A stretch of DNA of 64,000 bases from CAVSBT01 sp964609465 (GTDB lineage Bacteria > Chloroflexota > Dehalococcoidia > DSTF01 > JALHUB01), in contig CAZSSQ010000001.1 of assembly GCA_964609465.1 (NCBI GenBank), positions 9,258 through 73,257 on the forward strand, read 5' to 3'. Below are positions 1 through 8,813 of this stretch, piece by piece. Each line of letters opens with the position of its first letter. Positions within the stretch are counted from its first letter, which is position 1. The notes under the pieces are model-generated. The model made no database searches. It saw only the letters and a program-made list of their open reading frames with translations, and was not told where the DNA came from. The position numbers and the translations under genes are program-made.

Positions 1-303
1 GCGCAGGGCGCCGTCGGCGGCGCGGCTTATCAGCACCTCTTTGACTGTCCCCAACGCCTCAGTTGGGTAGGGCACGCCGAACACGGTCTGGCTGAGGAGG
101 TTCAGGTCGACCGGGGTGCGAGGACAGAAGGCGTAGCAGCGTCCCTGGGCCAGGTTGCAGTCGTCCAGGGTTACCATCCGCCCTTGATAGGGGACGTGGT
201 AGGGGCACATTCCAGAGCACGCCCCGCAGCCGGTGCAGAGCTCACGTGCCCGGACCTCGTCCTGCAGTGCCTGACTTCCCTTGATCTCGATTCCAGGGCT
301 CAT
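1..303 (-). CDS. FrhB/FpoF-type iron-sulfur protein, N-terminal fragment
   Basis: The gene runs off the left edge; 101 residues are visible. The ATG at 303-301 follows a purine-rich ribosome site (GAAGGGG). Residues 23-34 form a ferredoxin-like cluster motif (C-x2-C-x2-C-x3-C-P) and a second cysteine group lies at residues 49, 56 and 60, also ending in CP. This arrangement is typical of the N-terminus of coenzyme F420 hydrogenase/dehydrogenase beta-subunit family proteins, which pass electrons between FeS clusters, flavin and F420 or ferredoxin. It lies 66 bp downstream of the LarA-family gene on the same strand and may be co-transcribed with it. Other two-cluster ferredoxin-domain oxidoreductases cannot be excluded because the catalytic part is outside the window. 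Confidence 0.7.
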   Translation of the reverse strand, partial: MSPGIEIKGSQALQDEVRARELCTGCGACSGMCPYHVPYQGRMVTLDDCNLAQGRCYAFCPRTPVDLNLLSQTVFGVPYPTEALGTVKEVLISRAADGALR

Positions 304-369
304 ATCCTGTCCCCTTCTCCCCCAGTCCGCAGGGTTTGGTCAAACGCGCTCCCGAGAGGCTTCGTCCGC

Positions 370-1593
370 TCAGCCGGCCGGGTATTGGGTCGTGGCATCG
401 GGGTAGACAGCTACTTTGGCGCCGTCAGGGTACTGGCTCTCCAGGGCTTCCCGGACCTCGCCCCAGTTCTTGGCCCAGGTAACAGACTTGGGGTTGCCGA
501 ACATGTCGACGCAGGTGAGGTCCTTGAGGGGATTAAGGACGATGGTTTTGAACTGCGGCGGCAGCGTGCGGGCGGAGAAGAGACGGCCGCCGTACTCAGT
601 ACCGAAGCTGCGCATCGAGTAGTGAACCACCTGACCGGTCGGCGAGTTCATGATGATCACCAGGGTACCGCCACCGAGCCCCAGGGCCCTCAGCGCCGTC
701 CCTACGGCAACGAAGGCCTCATTGGGCTTGAGATAGGCGTTGGCGACCAGCACGTTCAGCCCCGGAATGCGCTCGGTGGCGTAGACCTCCTTTGCCAGCT
801 TGGCCGCCTCCCGGTGCTCCTCCACCGGGTCTCCGGTGAAGAGGGCGGTTATTTCGCCCTTCAGGTTCACCAGGCAGTCGGCGGTGAAGTCGAGGCCCGC
901 CAGCTTGCACGCCTCCTCGAAGTCCATCCGCATGACGTTCTGGTCGTAGTTCCCGGGCCCGATGGTCTCGGGGGCGGTGAAGGGCACCTTGCCGTGGAAG
1001 TGGGTGATGCTATCGATATGGGCGACGCCGGGAAGAATGATCTTACCGCCGCCGCCGAAGCCGACCTGCGGGTGGGGCAGGACGCAGCCGATGCCGATCT
1101 TCAGGTCGCAGCGCATGACTTCCCGGTTCACGGCCAGGCACGTGCCCTGGCTGGTGGTGCCTACCTCGACGCAGTTCTCGTATGAATTGTGGTTGTAGAC
1201 GGGGAAGCGCTCCAGGATCTCCTGGCCCAGCTTGAGGCGGTGGGCGACGTTGTCGTGAGCGCCGTGCGTGCCCACGGCAGCTATGAAACGGATCTGGTCG
1301 TCGGCGATGCCGGCCGCGGCCAGTTCCTTTAGGACGTAGGAGGCGATCTGATAGGTGCGGGTAGGGCGGGTGGTGTCGTCGAACAGGATGGCGACTTCCT
1401 TTCGCCCTCGGGCCAGCTCTCTGAGCGGCGGTGTCCCGATGGGATTGTCGAAGGCCTTCTGCATCTCCTTTGGGCTCAGTGGGGGACGGTCGTGTCCTTT
1501 CGGCTGACAGAAGTGGACTTCCCACGAGTCTGGGAAGTCCAGCTCCAGCTCTGACGGCTTGTGCCAGTAGAGCTGTGGGACGCGTACCTTCAT
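370..1593 (-). CDS. larA: LarA-family nickel-pincer racemase/epimerase
   Basis: 407 residues, a normal length for the lactate racemase LarA family (DUF2088). Members carry a covalently bound nickel-pincer nucleotide and interconvert 2-hydroxy acid stereoisomers. Key residues are visible at the canonical numbers of the Lactobacillus enzyme: Lys184 in a G-F-G-G-G-G-K segment (cofactor attachment), His174 just before it, His200 (nickel ligand) in an HFH segment, plus a GTHGAH motif at 108-113 that carries the other catalytic histidine and a DDTTRPT motif near 72. No larB/C/E cofactor genes are in the window. The family contains many epimerases, so lactate is only one possible substrate. Upstream is divergent from the glycosyltransferase at 1857. 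Confidence 0.82.
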   Translation of the reverse strand: MKVRVPQLYWHKPSELELDFPDSWEVHFCQPKGHDRPPLSPKEMQKAFDNPIGTPPLRELARGRKEVAILFDDTTRPTRTYQIASYVLKELAAAGIADDQIRFIAAVGTHGAHDNVAHRLKLGQEILERFPVYNHNSYENCVEVGTTSQGTCLAVNREVMRCDLKIGIGCVLPHPQVGFGGGGKIILPGVAHIDSITHFHGKVPFTAPETIGPGNYDQNVMRMDFEEACKLAGLDFTADCLVNLKGEITALFTGDPVEEHREAAKLAKEVYATERIPGLNVLVANAYLKPNEAFVAVGTALRALGLGGGTLVIIMNSPTGQVVHYSMRSFGTEYGGRLFSARTLPPQFKTIVLNPLKDLTCVDMFGNPKSVTWAKNWGEVREALESQYPDGAKVAVYPDATTQYPAG

Positions 1594-1635
1594 GAAGTCA
1601 CCTCTCTATGCACGGCTTGCGGGTCGGCTGGACCG

Positions 1636-1644
1636 AATCTAGCA
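1636..1644 (-). promoter_or_regulatory. Possible extended -10 promoter of the larA-like gene
   Basis: Read on the minus strand, TGC-TAGATT matches an extended -10 element (TGn + TATAAT-like) 43 nt upstream of the ATG at 1593. No convincing -35 hexamer lies at the expected distance, so this is a weak prediction. Confidence 0.3.
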
Positions 1645-1778
1645 CAGGCGTCGTTAGCCCTGACTACTGCCAATTGGCCCATTTCCTTGGTCATCTGGAG
1701 GATAGTACACCCGGCGGCCGGCGGTCAAAGGCGCTGCGCGGACGGCTGCGGACCGGGCCGGCAGGGGGCTCCCGGTCG

Positions 1779-1794
1779 AGGGGATTTCCCTGAT
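1779..1794. promoter_or_regulatory. Imperfect AGGG/CCCT palindrome upstream of GT4 gene
   Basis: GAGGGGATTTCCCTGA lies 63 bp before the start of the glycosyltransferase. It resembles the sharper TAGGG-n4-CCCTA palindrome found before archaellin gene 1 (11506-11519), so it could be a weaker site for the same regulator. Seen by eye only. Confidence 0.25.
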
Positions 1795-1856
1795 TGACGC
1801 GTCTCCCCGCAACCGGAATCATGGTACCTGGAGCTAGCCTCTGTCGGGCGTTTTCT

Positions 1857-2981
1857 ATGCGGGTTGGTATCTACCTTGTACCGCTGCTTGACCACGTTAC
1901 AGGCCGCGAGAGGGGCATGCAGGGTCTCTTGGACGCTCTTGCCCGCCTCGACGGGGCCAACGACTACTATCTCTTCGTGAGGCCCGGAAACCGGCGGCTC
2001 TTCCAGCGTCCTGAGCCCAACTTTCACACCGTAGTGGTCCGGCTTCCCTCCCTGCCCTCGCGACGGCTGTGGCAGTTGGGTCACCTCTACCTGGCCCGCT
2101 GGGCTCACCGCCTGGACGTCATCGACCTGCCGGAGTCGCCCATGCCCGGCTTCTTCTCCAAGAGGGCCGTGGCCATGGTCCACGATATCACGCCGGTGCT
2201 CTTCCCCTCTCTTCTTCCGCCCAAGGGACGTTTGTTCTACCGGAGGGCTCTCACGCTCGGCATCAAGCGCCTGGGCCGGATCACGGTGCCTTCGCAGTGC
2301 ACCAAGAACGACCTGGTGACGCATCTCTCGGCCGATCCCGGCAAGGTGACGGTGGTCTCCCGGGGCGTGGACCCACGGTTCCAGACGGCCCGGCATCTCG
2401 AGCCGATAGCCGCGGTGAAGCGGAAGTATCGCCTGCCCGACCGGTTCATCCTCTACGTGGGGACGCTGGAGCCACGCAAGAACCTGGCCCGCCTCATCGG
2501 CGCCTATCGCCGGCTGAGGGAAGAGGGGGCGTGCCACGCGCTGGTTATCGCAGGCGCCAGGGGCTGGCTCTGCGACGACGTATTTGAGGCCGCCGGCCGC
2601 GACGGCTTGAGAGAGCATATCATCTTCACCGGGCACGTGGGCGAGGACGACCTGCTGGCCCTCTACCAGTCGGCCGACGTCTTTGCCTACCCTTCCCTGT
2701 ACGAGGGGTTCGGCCTCCCCGTGCTGGAGGCCATGGCCTGCGGCGTGCCCGTGGTCTGCTCGGACCGGGGCTCCCTGCCCGAGGCGGCCGGCGACGCTGC
2801 CCTCCTGGTGGACCCCACCGACGAGTCAGCGATTGCGGCTGCCCTGGCCAGGGCCCTGCGCGACGATGACCTCCGTCGGGAGCTGGTGGCCAGAGGCCTG
2901 CGCCGGGCGCGGGAGTTCACCTGGGACAGGGTGGCGCGGAGCTTCCTATCGGTCTACCAAGAGGTGGCCGCCGGACGATGA
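1857..2981 (+). CDS. Glycosyltransferase family 4
   Basis: 374 residues from the chosen ATG at 1857. An in-frame TTG at 1794 and ATG at 1821 would only add a non-conserved leader, while MRVGIYLVPL is a typical GT4 first strand. GT-B fold retaining transferase that moves a sugar from a nucleotide-sugar to a lipid or glycan acceptor on the cytoplasmic membrane face. The C-terminal half shows the family signature: a GTLEPRKNL segment at the start of the nucleotide-binding domain, then an E-G-F-G-L-P-V-L-E motif (E-x7-E) followed by ACGVPVVCSDRGSLPE. It stands alone between the larA-like gene and the archaellum operon, and it converges on the peptidase gene. Acceptor and donor are unknown; glycosylation of archaellin or cell-surface glycan is conceivable. 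Confidence 0.85.
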   Translation: MRVGIYLVPLLDHVTGRERGMQGLLDALARLDGANDYYLFVRPGNRRLFQRPEPNFHTVVVRLPSLPSRRLWQLGHLYLARWAHRLDVIDLPESPMPGFFSKRAVAMVHDITPVLFPSLLPPKGRLFYRRALTLGIKRLGRITVPSQCTKNDLVTHLSADPGKVTVVSRGVDPRFQTARHLEPIAAVKRKYRLPDRFILYVGTLEPRKNLARLIGAYRRLREEGACHALVIAGARGWLCDDVFEAAGRDGLREHIIFTGHVGEDDLLALYQSADVFAYPSLYEGFGLPVLEAMACGVPVVCSDRGSLPEAAGDAALLVDPTDESAIAAALARALRDDDLRRELVARGLRRAREFTWDRVARSFLSVYQEVAAGR

Positions 2982-3029
2982 ACGTAGCCGGCATCATGAG
3001 GCGCGCCATCCGTTTCGCTGAACCTGGCG

Positions 3030-4247
3030 CTACGGCAGGTAGGAGAGGGGGTCCCGGCGCACGCCGTTGTCGATGACCTCGAAGTGGAGGTGGTTGCCGG
3101 TGCAGTGGCCGGTGCACCCCACGATGCCCAGCGGCTGTCCCTGCCGCACCCTCTGCCCCTCGGTCACGCTGATGGACTCCAGGTGGGCGTAGAGAGTGAT
3201 GATGCCTTCCGTGCTATCGACGATGACGTATAGCCCGTAAGAGCAGCAGGGGTCGCCGCCGGCGAAGACGACCACGCCGTCTGTGGCCGCCACGATCGAG
3301 CCTTCCGACTGCCCGATGTCTATTCCCAGCGGGTGGCTGGGCCCAAAGTAGCTTGTGATGGGGCCCAGGGCCGGCCAGACCAGGCGCCGACGCTGGTCTT
3401 CCTGCAGAAGCGACGTGCGGTACTTCTGGAAGAACTGGTGGATACCATCTGCCAGGCCTTGAGCCAGGGCTTGGCCCTTGCTGTCGCCGGCGGCGGAGGC
3501 CGGGACCTCCAGAAGCACCGTCGTCATCCGCGCCCGACCGGCCAGCAGGACGCCGCAGTCGAACGCCTCGGGGTCCGCGATGTCGCCGTCCCCCTGGTTC
3601 ACGTTGGGTAAGCCGGTCGCCGCGAGACTTCTCAGGAGCAGGTCGGCCAGTTGGCCGCCAAGAGAGCCTTTCACCTGGCAGAACCAGGCCTCGAGGCCTG
3701 TGTCGGCGTTCGCGCCGGCGGCAGGTCGAATGGCAACGTAGGCGTCGGGCCGGAGGGGGCCAGCGCCGTTGTCGGCAGCGTCTCCCTCCAGCAGAGTGAC
3801 ATCGTAGCCCTGAGCCTCCAGGCTTTGCTTTGTGAGAAGCGCTACTTCCACCGTGTCCGCCGAGGCGGATGTGCCCACGTCCAGGACAGCGGCCAGGCGC
3901 CGCCTGGCGGTAAGGCTGGCTTGGGAACGTTCTGACGCACGCGTCTGTCCCGACACGGGGCGAGCGCGGGTGGCTGGCAGGGCTTCGCTGGGTGCCGGAT
4001 AGCGGATGGCAGGCGTGGCCTGGGGGGCCGTCGGACCGGGCGATGTCTGTGTGGTCGCCCGCACCGGCTGTAAGGGTTGCGCCTCGTCCGGGATATCGCG
4101 CGGTTGTGTCGGCGAGCCTGTCTCGCCATCAGGTGGACCGGCCTGCGCTCGGGCGGCCTGTAGAGACACGATGATGACGCCGACAGCCAGGACCGCCGTC
4201 AGCACGGCGATGGCGCGAACCGTTGCCGTCCACAGAGCCGCAAGCAT
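3030..4247 (-). CDS. Membrane-anchored M23 peptidase with degenerate amidase-like domain
   Basis: 405 residues. An N-terminal membrane segment (about residues 11-34) is followed by a Pro/Thr-rich linker to about 115. Residues 117-275 are laid out like an N-acetylmuramoyl-L-alanine amidase (Amidase_3) domain, but the zinc-binding GHGG and SxHxN motifs are replaced (VLDVGTSAS, YVAIRPAAGAN), so this domain is probably non-catalytic. Residues 295-405 are an M23/LytM zinc endopeptidase with ligands visible: H305 and D310 (HPLGID), H355 and the HLHFE motif at 386-390. It should cut peptidoglycan cross-links outside the membrane. It starts 6 bp after the acidic-protein gene and ends the archaellum operon, which suggests a role in opening the wall for the filament. 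Confidence 0.85.
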   Translation of the reverse strand: MLAALWTATVRAIAVLTAVLAVGVIIVSLQAARAQAGPPDGETGSPTQPRDIPDEAQPLQPVRATTQTSPGPTAPQATPAIRYPAPSEALPATRARPVSGQTRASERSQASLTARRRLAAVLDVGTSASADTVEVALLTKQSLEAQGYDVTLLEGDAADNGAGPLRPDAYVAIRPAAGANADTGLEAWFCQVKGSLGGQLADLLLRSLAATGLPNVNQGDGDIADPEAFDCGVLLAGRARMTTVLLEVPASAAGDSKGQALAQGLADGIHQFFQKYRTSLLQEDQRRRLVWPALGPITSYFGPSHPLGIDIGQSEGSIVAATDGVVVFAGGDPCCSYGLYVIVDSTEGIITLYAHLESISVTEGQRVRQGQPLGIVGCTGHCTGNHLHFEVIDNGVRRDPLSYLP

Positions 4248-4253
4248 AGCCGG

Positions 4254-4796
4254 CTAAGCAGCCCTCTCCTGCTTCTGAGGGTTCTCAACTCCCGCGGCTT
4301 GCCTCCCCAGGAGGTCGTTGCGGATGGAGCGGGCTACGGCCAGGAGATCCACTGCCGGCAGGTCTTCCAGGTCATCCTTCAGCACCGGCGCCGTGAACGT
4401 ACGCTTGGCGCTAGCCCTGAACATGTGCATCGGGTCATCTGAAGAGCCCTCCTCCGTCTGGGGCTCTTCACCCACACTCTCTGGTGCCTGGCTCTCGGGC
4501 GCTGGCGACTCCTCCGTCTGGTCCGGGGACTTATCTTCGCCGGTGAGAAGCTGTCCAGCCTCGTCTTCGGCGGGCCTGGCCTCCCCCTGGGACGGCGGGT
4601 CTGCCATCTCTCCCTCCACTGCTGGCACGTTGACCTGGGGAGCATCCGCCTCCGGCGTCCCTGCTAGCGTGGCCCCCTCTGCGTCTCCGGGGAGAGAGGG
4701 TATCATGAGAAGACCGTTCTCTTCGGCGCCAAACTCGTCCTGCTCTTCGTTCTGGTCCTCGTCGGGGGTCTTCAGCAGCCGTGTCAGGAATCTCAT
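4254..4796 (-). CDS. Acidic, largely disordered protein of unknown function
   Basis: 180 residues. The middle (about 10-120) is rich in Glu, Asp, Pro, Ser and Gln with no hydrophobic core, so it is probably disordered. A short C-terminal block (about 125-170) looks helical, with a DLEDLPAVDLLAVARSIRNDL segment as the only candidate folded part. There is no signal peptide or membrane segment, so a cytoplasmic location is expected. It begins 16 bp after arlJ and ends 6 bp before the peptidase gene, so it is part of the archaellum operon. I recognise no family. An adaptor between the motor and other cytoplasmic components is a guess from context only. Confidence 0.65.
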   Translation of the reverse strand: MRFLTRLLKTPDEDQNEEQDEFGAEENGLLMIPSLPGDAEGATLAGTPEADAPQVNVPAVEGEMADPPSQGEARPAEDEAGQLLTGEDKSPDQTEESPAPESQAPESVGEEPQTEEGSSDDPMHMFRASAKRTFTAPVLKDDLEDLPAVDLLAVARSIRNDLLGRQAAGVENPQKQERAA

Positions 4797-4812
4797 GGGG
4801 TATTACCTCCCT

Positions 4813-6372
4813 TCACTGTCCTGGTGATACCGGGGTGGCGGCTATGTTCTGGAAGAGCACCGACACCATGGCAGGTATGACGATGATGGCGATGCCGGAC
4901 ATGAACATCATTATTGCTGCGAACAGGCAGAGCTTGTAGCGATTTCCGCCTCCGGCCGCGTAGGGCGCGAAGCTGTTCGCTGCCGTCAACACTAGGATCA
5001 TCATGCCGACGAAGAGGCTGATGAAGTGCATGTTGGGGGCAGAGTACAGGAGCATGTTGCTCACGCCCGCCTCGGACATGATGTCGCTGTTGAGGCTCTG
5101 GTCCTGGACCTTGGCCAGCTCGGCGCCGAATATGCGCATCACTTCCGTGATGAACAGCATGATGGATAGGAGAACGGCGTGGAGCGGAACCACCACCCAT
5201 GCAAAGGTGGAGGACACCAGCTTGCGGGTGGACCGCTGCAGCGCCACCTTCTGTGCGAAGGTGGAAGCCAGGGAGCCCACTCGGCTGGCGTCGCCGCCCA
5301 GTCGCAGGCCGTCCCAGAAGACGCGCACGGAGCGGCTCACCAGCTCTGACCCTGTCTCACCGGCGAAGCGCAGCCAGCAGAGCTGCGGCGATATGTTGTT
5401 GCCCAGCCTCACGTAGAGACGGCGCACGTTGGGCTCCAGAGCGCCCAGGGAGCGCCGGTTGAGTCGGCTCAGGCCCTCGCCCACGGTGGTTCCCACGGCG
5501 CCCATCACGCCGCCCAGAGCGCGCAGGAAGGTGGCGATGTCTTGGTCGCGGGCGTCCACCTTCCAGTCATCGCGGAAGGCCACGTAGCCCAGCGGTGCCA
5601 GAACCAGCGCGCTCCCGATGAGGGCCGGACCCAACCCGAAGGTGAAGCCCAGCACGGCGCCGAAGACGGCCGCCACCGGCAGCAGGATCTGGCTCAGCCG
5701 CGCCATCTGGTATTGCTCCGGCGACTTTCTCGCCAGATGATGCGTTTTCACCTCGTGAGGGGCGACGCTGAAGATGACCCAGCTTCCGGCTATGGTCACT
5801 AGCAGCACGACGAAGGCCAGGCCGACGATGACGCCCGCCCCCATGGAGTAGATCATCATCGAGACCATGGAGATGACTACGATGAGGGTGCAGGAGACCA
5901 TGAGGGCTACGTAGGCGTCCGCCCACTTGCGCAGCGATTCCATGTCCCGCTCGTACTTCTTGCCGTAGAGCTCCAGTTGGACCTCGGTCTCTCGGCCCAG
6001 GAACTCTTCTTCCGGCTCGCCGGCCGAAAGAGCGGTGGACAGGCGAAGGAGCAGGTTCTGCACATTCTCCGGCCCCGTCGTTTCCGCCACCATTTCGCAG
6101 GCGTGCGAATAGTCGTAGTTCAGGCGTTGCGCCACCCGGTGGACGCGGCGAAAGAAGCGGGAGGTGCTGTAGTCCAGCCGGCCCGTTCCTTCGAAGAGCC
6201 TATCACGCGATATGCCTGCCGTCGCCGCGGCCGACATGTGGGTGAGCTGGCTGATGAGGTCGAAGTCCAGGGGCTCCCGGCTGAAGAGGGAGGACGCCGC
6301 TGGACTCTCCTCATGCGGCTCGCTAGATGAGGCCTTCCCGTCCCGCCTGAGAAAAGACTTGATAGAGATCAT
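4813..6372 (-). CDS. arlJ: ArlJ/FlaJ archaellum membrane platform protein
   Basis: 519 residues, close to archaeal FlaJ/ArlJ (about 500-560). It shows two T2SF/TadC-like cytoplasmic domains (about residues 40-150 and 265-390) alternating with clusters of membrane helices (about 155-205, 225-265, 395-415, 450-510). ArlJ is the polytopic base on which the ArlI hexamer works to assemble and rotate the filament. Its ATG lies inside the 3' end of arlI (50-bp overlap), pointing to translational coupling. The next in-frame Met is near residue 46 and would remove conserved sequence. The order I then J is that of archaeal arl operons. A TadC-like pilus protein is the alternative, but the adjoining ArlH and archaellins favour an archaellum. 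Confidence 0.88.
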   Translation of the reverse strand: MISIKSFLRRDGKASSSEPHEESPAASSLFSREPLDFDLISQLTHMSAAATAGISRDRLFEGTGRLDYSTSRFFRRVHRVAQRLNYDYSHACEMVAETTGPENVQNLLLRLSTALSAGEPEEEFLGRETEVQLELYGKKYERDMESLRKWADAYVALMVSCTLIVVISMVSMMIYSMGAGVIVGLAFVVLLVTIAGSWVIFSVAPHEVKTHHLARKSPEQYQMARLSQILLPVAAVFGAVLGFTFGLGPALIGSALVLAPLGYVAFRDDWKVDARDQDIATFLRALGGVMGAVGTTVGEGLSRLNRRSLGALEPNVRRLYVRLGNNISPQLCWLRFAGETGSELVSRSVRVFWDGLRLGGDASRVGSLASTFAQKVALQRSTRKLVSSTFAWVVVPLHAVLLSIMLFITEVMRIFGAELAKVQDQSLNSDIMSEAGVSNMLLYSAPNMHFISLFVGMMILVLTAANSFAPYAAGGGNRYKLCLFAAIMMFMSGIAIIVIPAMVSVLFQNIAATPVSPGQ

Positions 6373-8062
6373 AGAAGTTTGTTCTGCCGTCCTGGCTCAG
6401 CTTCTGGATCAGGCTGGCTCGGCGCTCCAGTTCATCGTAGACGGCCCGCTTGTTGCGGGTGTCCAGGCCGCGCCTAGGCGCGATAACCTGCTCCAGGAGG
6501 TAGCTGTTGCCGCTGCCCGTAAACTCGAAGATGTCCCTGGAGGAGTCCCAGCGGAAGATTTCGATGAAGGAGAACGAATCGGTATCAGAGTCGTAGTCGA
6601 TGATCTCACTGATAGAGACGATGCGCCGACCCATCTTGCCGTCCGGCAGCCGTACAGAGCTACAGAGGACCACGACGTTCAGGTTGTCCATGTAGACCTT
6701 GGGCACGTTGATAGGATGGCCGGTGAGACGCTGGATTAGCTTCTCCACCGTGGAGGCGTGAAAGGTGGCCATGACGGCGTGCCCGGTCTGCATAGCCTGG
6801 AAGGCGATTGCTCCCTCCTCGCCACGGATCTCGCCCACCAGGATGGCGTTGGGCCGCTGGCGCAGGGCGGCCTTCAGCAAGCTGAACATCGTCACGGACG
6901 AGTCGTCGTCGGCCATGCTGCCCCGGACCACCTCTCGGATCCAGTTTGGGTGCGGCACCTGAAGCTCCGGCGTGTCCTCTATGCTCACGATCTTGGCCCA
7001 GGGCTGGATGAAGCCCGAGATGGCGTTGAGCAGGGTCGTCTTACCGGAGGCCGTCTCCCCCGAGACGAAGACGTTCATGCCCTCATTCACAGTCAGCCAG
7101 AGGTATGCCGCCATGTGGCAGTCCAGGCCGCCGCCCCCCATGATGTCCGTGATGCTCAGAGGTGTGGAGGTGAACTTGCGGATGGTGAAGTTGCTACCAC
7201 GCTTGGACACGTCACCCCCGTAGACGATGTTGATACGCGAGCCGTCGGGCAGGGTGGCATCGACGATGGGGTTCCTGTAGGTGACGGGCCTGTTGATCTT
7301 CTCCGAGAGGCGGATGACGAACTCGTCCAGGGCCTCCGTGCGCTCGAAGGAGACAGAGCTCTTGAGGCCCTTGAAGATCTTGTGCTCGATGAAGAGGAGT
7401 CCCAGGCCGCTGCAACTGATGTCCTCGATGTAGGGGTCATGGATCAGAGGCTCCAGGACGCCGAGGCCGATCTTGTCGCGGACCAGCAGGTACTCCAGGC
7501 CGGCAAACTGCCTGCCGGTGACGGGAATCTTGCCGCCTGACTTTGCCGGGCGCGAGAAGAGACCGCCGCCAGACTTCTTCCCATTGGAGCGTTTGCCTCC
7601 CCCGTTGCTCGTCACCGCGCAGTTCTCCTGGACGGCCTGCCGCAGGACTTCGGCCTTGGCTTCCGACGTTTCGGCGCGCTCCAGCGCATCCACATAGTCC
7701 ATGAGCCGGCGCTCTAGCTGGTCCAGGATGGGCTCCAAGTCCCCTACGGACGAAGGCTCGATGGCGATGTAGTAGTCGCGCGCATCCGCGGCGTCGGGAA
7801 AGATGTGCACGAAGAGGTCATCGGACACTGGATAGATCAGGTTGGGGTGTTTCAGGTCGCCCAGCTTTCGGTTGAGTTCAGGGTAATACTCTGGCATCCC
7901 CACCTCAGCGATGGGCACTTGATGCAGATACTCCAAGAGGTGCGGCGCTTGGGCCGTCCTTTCCTGAAGGGCTGGGGGCAGCAGCCCGTGAAGGCTGCAC
8001 TGCTCAGCCCCTGCCCCATGCTGATGGCTTGTGCCCTCGCTGCTGAAGGGGAGATTCTTCAT
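6323..8062 (-). CDS. arlI: ArlI/FlaI archaellum motor ATPase
   Basis: 579 residues. The type II/IV secretion superfamily ATPase motifs are all visible: Walker A GETASGKT at 335-342, an Asp-box-like IEDTPEL at 361-367, Walker B ILVGEIRGEE at 407-416 and a His-box GHAVMATFHA at 427-436. The N-terminal domain (1-300) has an extra Gly/Lys-rich linker near 152-178. ArlI forms a cytoplasmic hexamer that powers assembly and rotation of the archaellum with ArlH and ArlJ. The start overlaps the arlH stop by 4 nt (ATGA). VirB11/TadA/CpaF ATPases are relatives, but direct linkage to an ArlH-type protein is diagnostic of archaella. Confidence 0.92.
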   Translation of the reverse strand: MKNLPFSSEGTSHQHGAGAEQCSLHGLLPPALQERTAQAPHLLEYLHQVPIAEVGMPEYYPELNRKLGDLKHPNLIYPVSDDLFVHIFPDAADARDYYIAIEPSSVGDLEPILDQLERRLMDYVDALERAETSEAKAEVLRQAVQENCAVTSNGGGKRSNGKKSGGGLFSRPAKSGGKIPVTGRQFAGLEYLLVRDKIGLGVLEPLIHDPYIEDISCSGLGLLFIEHKIFKGLKSSVSFERTEALDEFVIRLSEKINRPVTYRNPIVDATLPDGSRINIVYGGDVSKRGSNFTIRKFTSTPLSITDIMGGGGLDCHMAAYLWLTVNEGMNVFVSGETASGKTTLLNAISGFIQPWAKIVSIEDTPELQVPHPNWIREVVRGSMADDDSSVTMFSLLKAALRQRPNAILVGEIRGEEGAIAFQAMQTGHAVMATFHASTVEKLIQRLTGHPINVPKVYMDNLNVVVLCSSVRLPDGKMGRRIVSISEIIDYDSDTDSFSFIEIFRWDSSRDIFEFTGSGNSYLLEQVIAPRRGLDTRNKRAVYDELERRASLIQKLSQDGRTNFYDLYQVFSQAGREGLI

Positions 8063-8775
8063 GCCTTGGCTCTAGTCATTGGTATGATGCGCATGCCCAA
8101 GCCGGGCTCGACGTCAAAGGCGATGACGTTGCCGGTATTCTGGTCGGCCCCCCGGACCTTAGATACCTCCATCTCCTTCAGGAGCTGAGTGCCTATCTCC
8201 CCCACCCTCAACCGCAAGTAGGCGTCGCAGATGGAGCGGATGCGGATGAACATAGCCTCGCTGAACGCGTAAGAGTGCATGGTCAGGAGCAAGGTCTTGT
8301 TCTGGTCGCACAAGTCTTTGACCGCCATGAAGAAGGAGAGAGTCTCCTGCTCAGGGATGCTGGTCATGAAGACGCTGAGCGAATCGAAGGCCAGGAGCTC
8401 ACGGTCCTCCGTCATCCTTGTCATGTGATCGAGGGCGAACCGAAGCATCGCGCGAGCCTCGTCCTCCGTGGGGGCGGAGCGCATAGGATAGATGTTTATA
8501 CGACCCAAGAGGAAGAAGTCGGTAATGTCCTGGTTGAGGCTCTTCATCTGCCGGAGGAGGCTGTGGATGGTGTTCTCTGTGGTGTAGTAAGCCACCCGTC
8601 TGCCATCCCGAAGGGCGCCCCACACCAACTGCTGAGTCAGCACGCTCTTGCCTGCCTCGGACTGGCCCTCGATGAGGGTCAGCGAGCCCTCCGGGATGCC
8701 GCCGGCCATCTTCTTGTCCAGCTCGGCGTTACCGGTGGAGATATAGTGGCGCTTGTGTTCCGGCTCCTCGGTCAT
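8059..8775 (-). CDS. arlH: ArlH/FlaH RecA-like ATP-binding archaellum protein
   Basis: 238 residues, the usual size for FlaH/ArlH. It has a KaiC/RecA-like fold with Walker A GQSEAGKS at 37-44 and a Walker B strand LLAFDSL at 127-133; there is no obvious catalytic glutamate after Walker B. The N-terminus (YISTGNAELDKKMAGGIPEG) is typical of KaiC/ArlH proteins. In archaea ArlH forms a ring under ArlI and regulates motor assembly or switching by nucleotide binding. It overlaps arlI by 4 nt and follows the arlF/arlG-like genes. ArlH is specific to archaella, not to type IV pili or Tad systems, so this gene is the strongest identifier of the locus. Confidence 0.9.
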   Translation of the reverse strand: MTEEPEHKRHYISTGNAELDKKMAGGIPEGSLTLIEGQSEAGKSVLTQQLVWGALRDGRRVAYYTTENTIHSLLRQMKSLNQDITDFFLLGRINIYPMRSAPTEDEARAMLRFALDHMTRMTEDRELLAFDSLSVFMTSIPEQETLSFFMAVKDLCDQNKTLLLTMHSYAFSEAMFIRIRSICDAYLRLRVGEIGTQLLKEMEVSKVRGADQNTGNVIAFDVEPGLGMRIIPMTRAKA

Positions 8776-8813
8776 GGTTCACCTGCCTTGTTAATGTATC
8801 GGCCACGTCTCAC

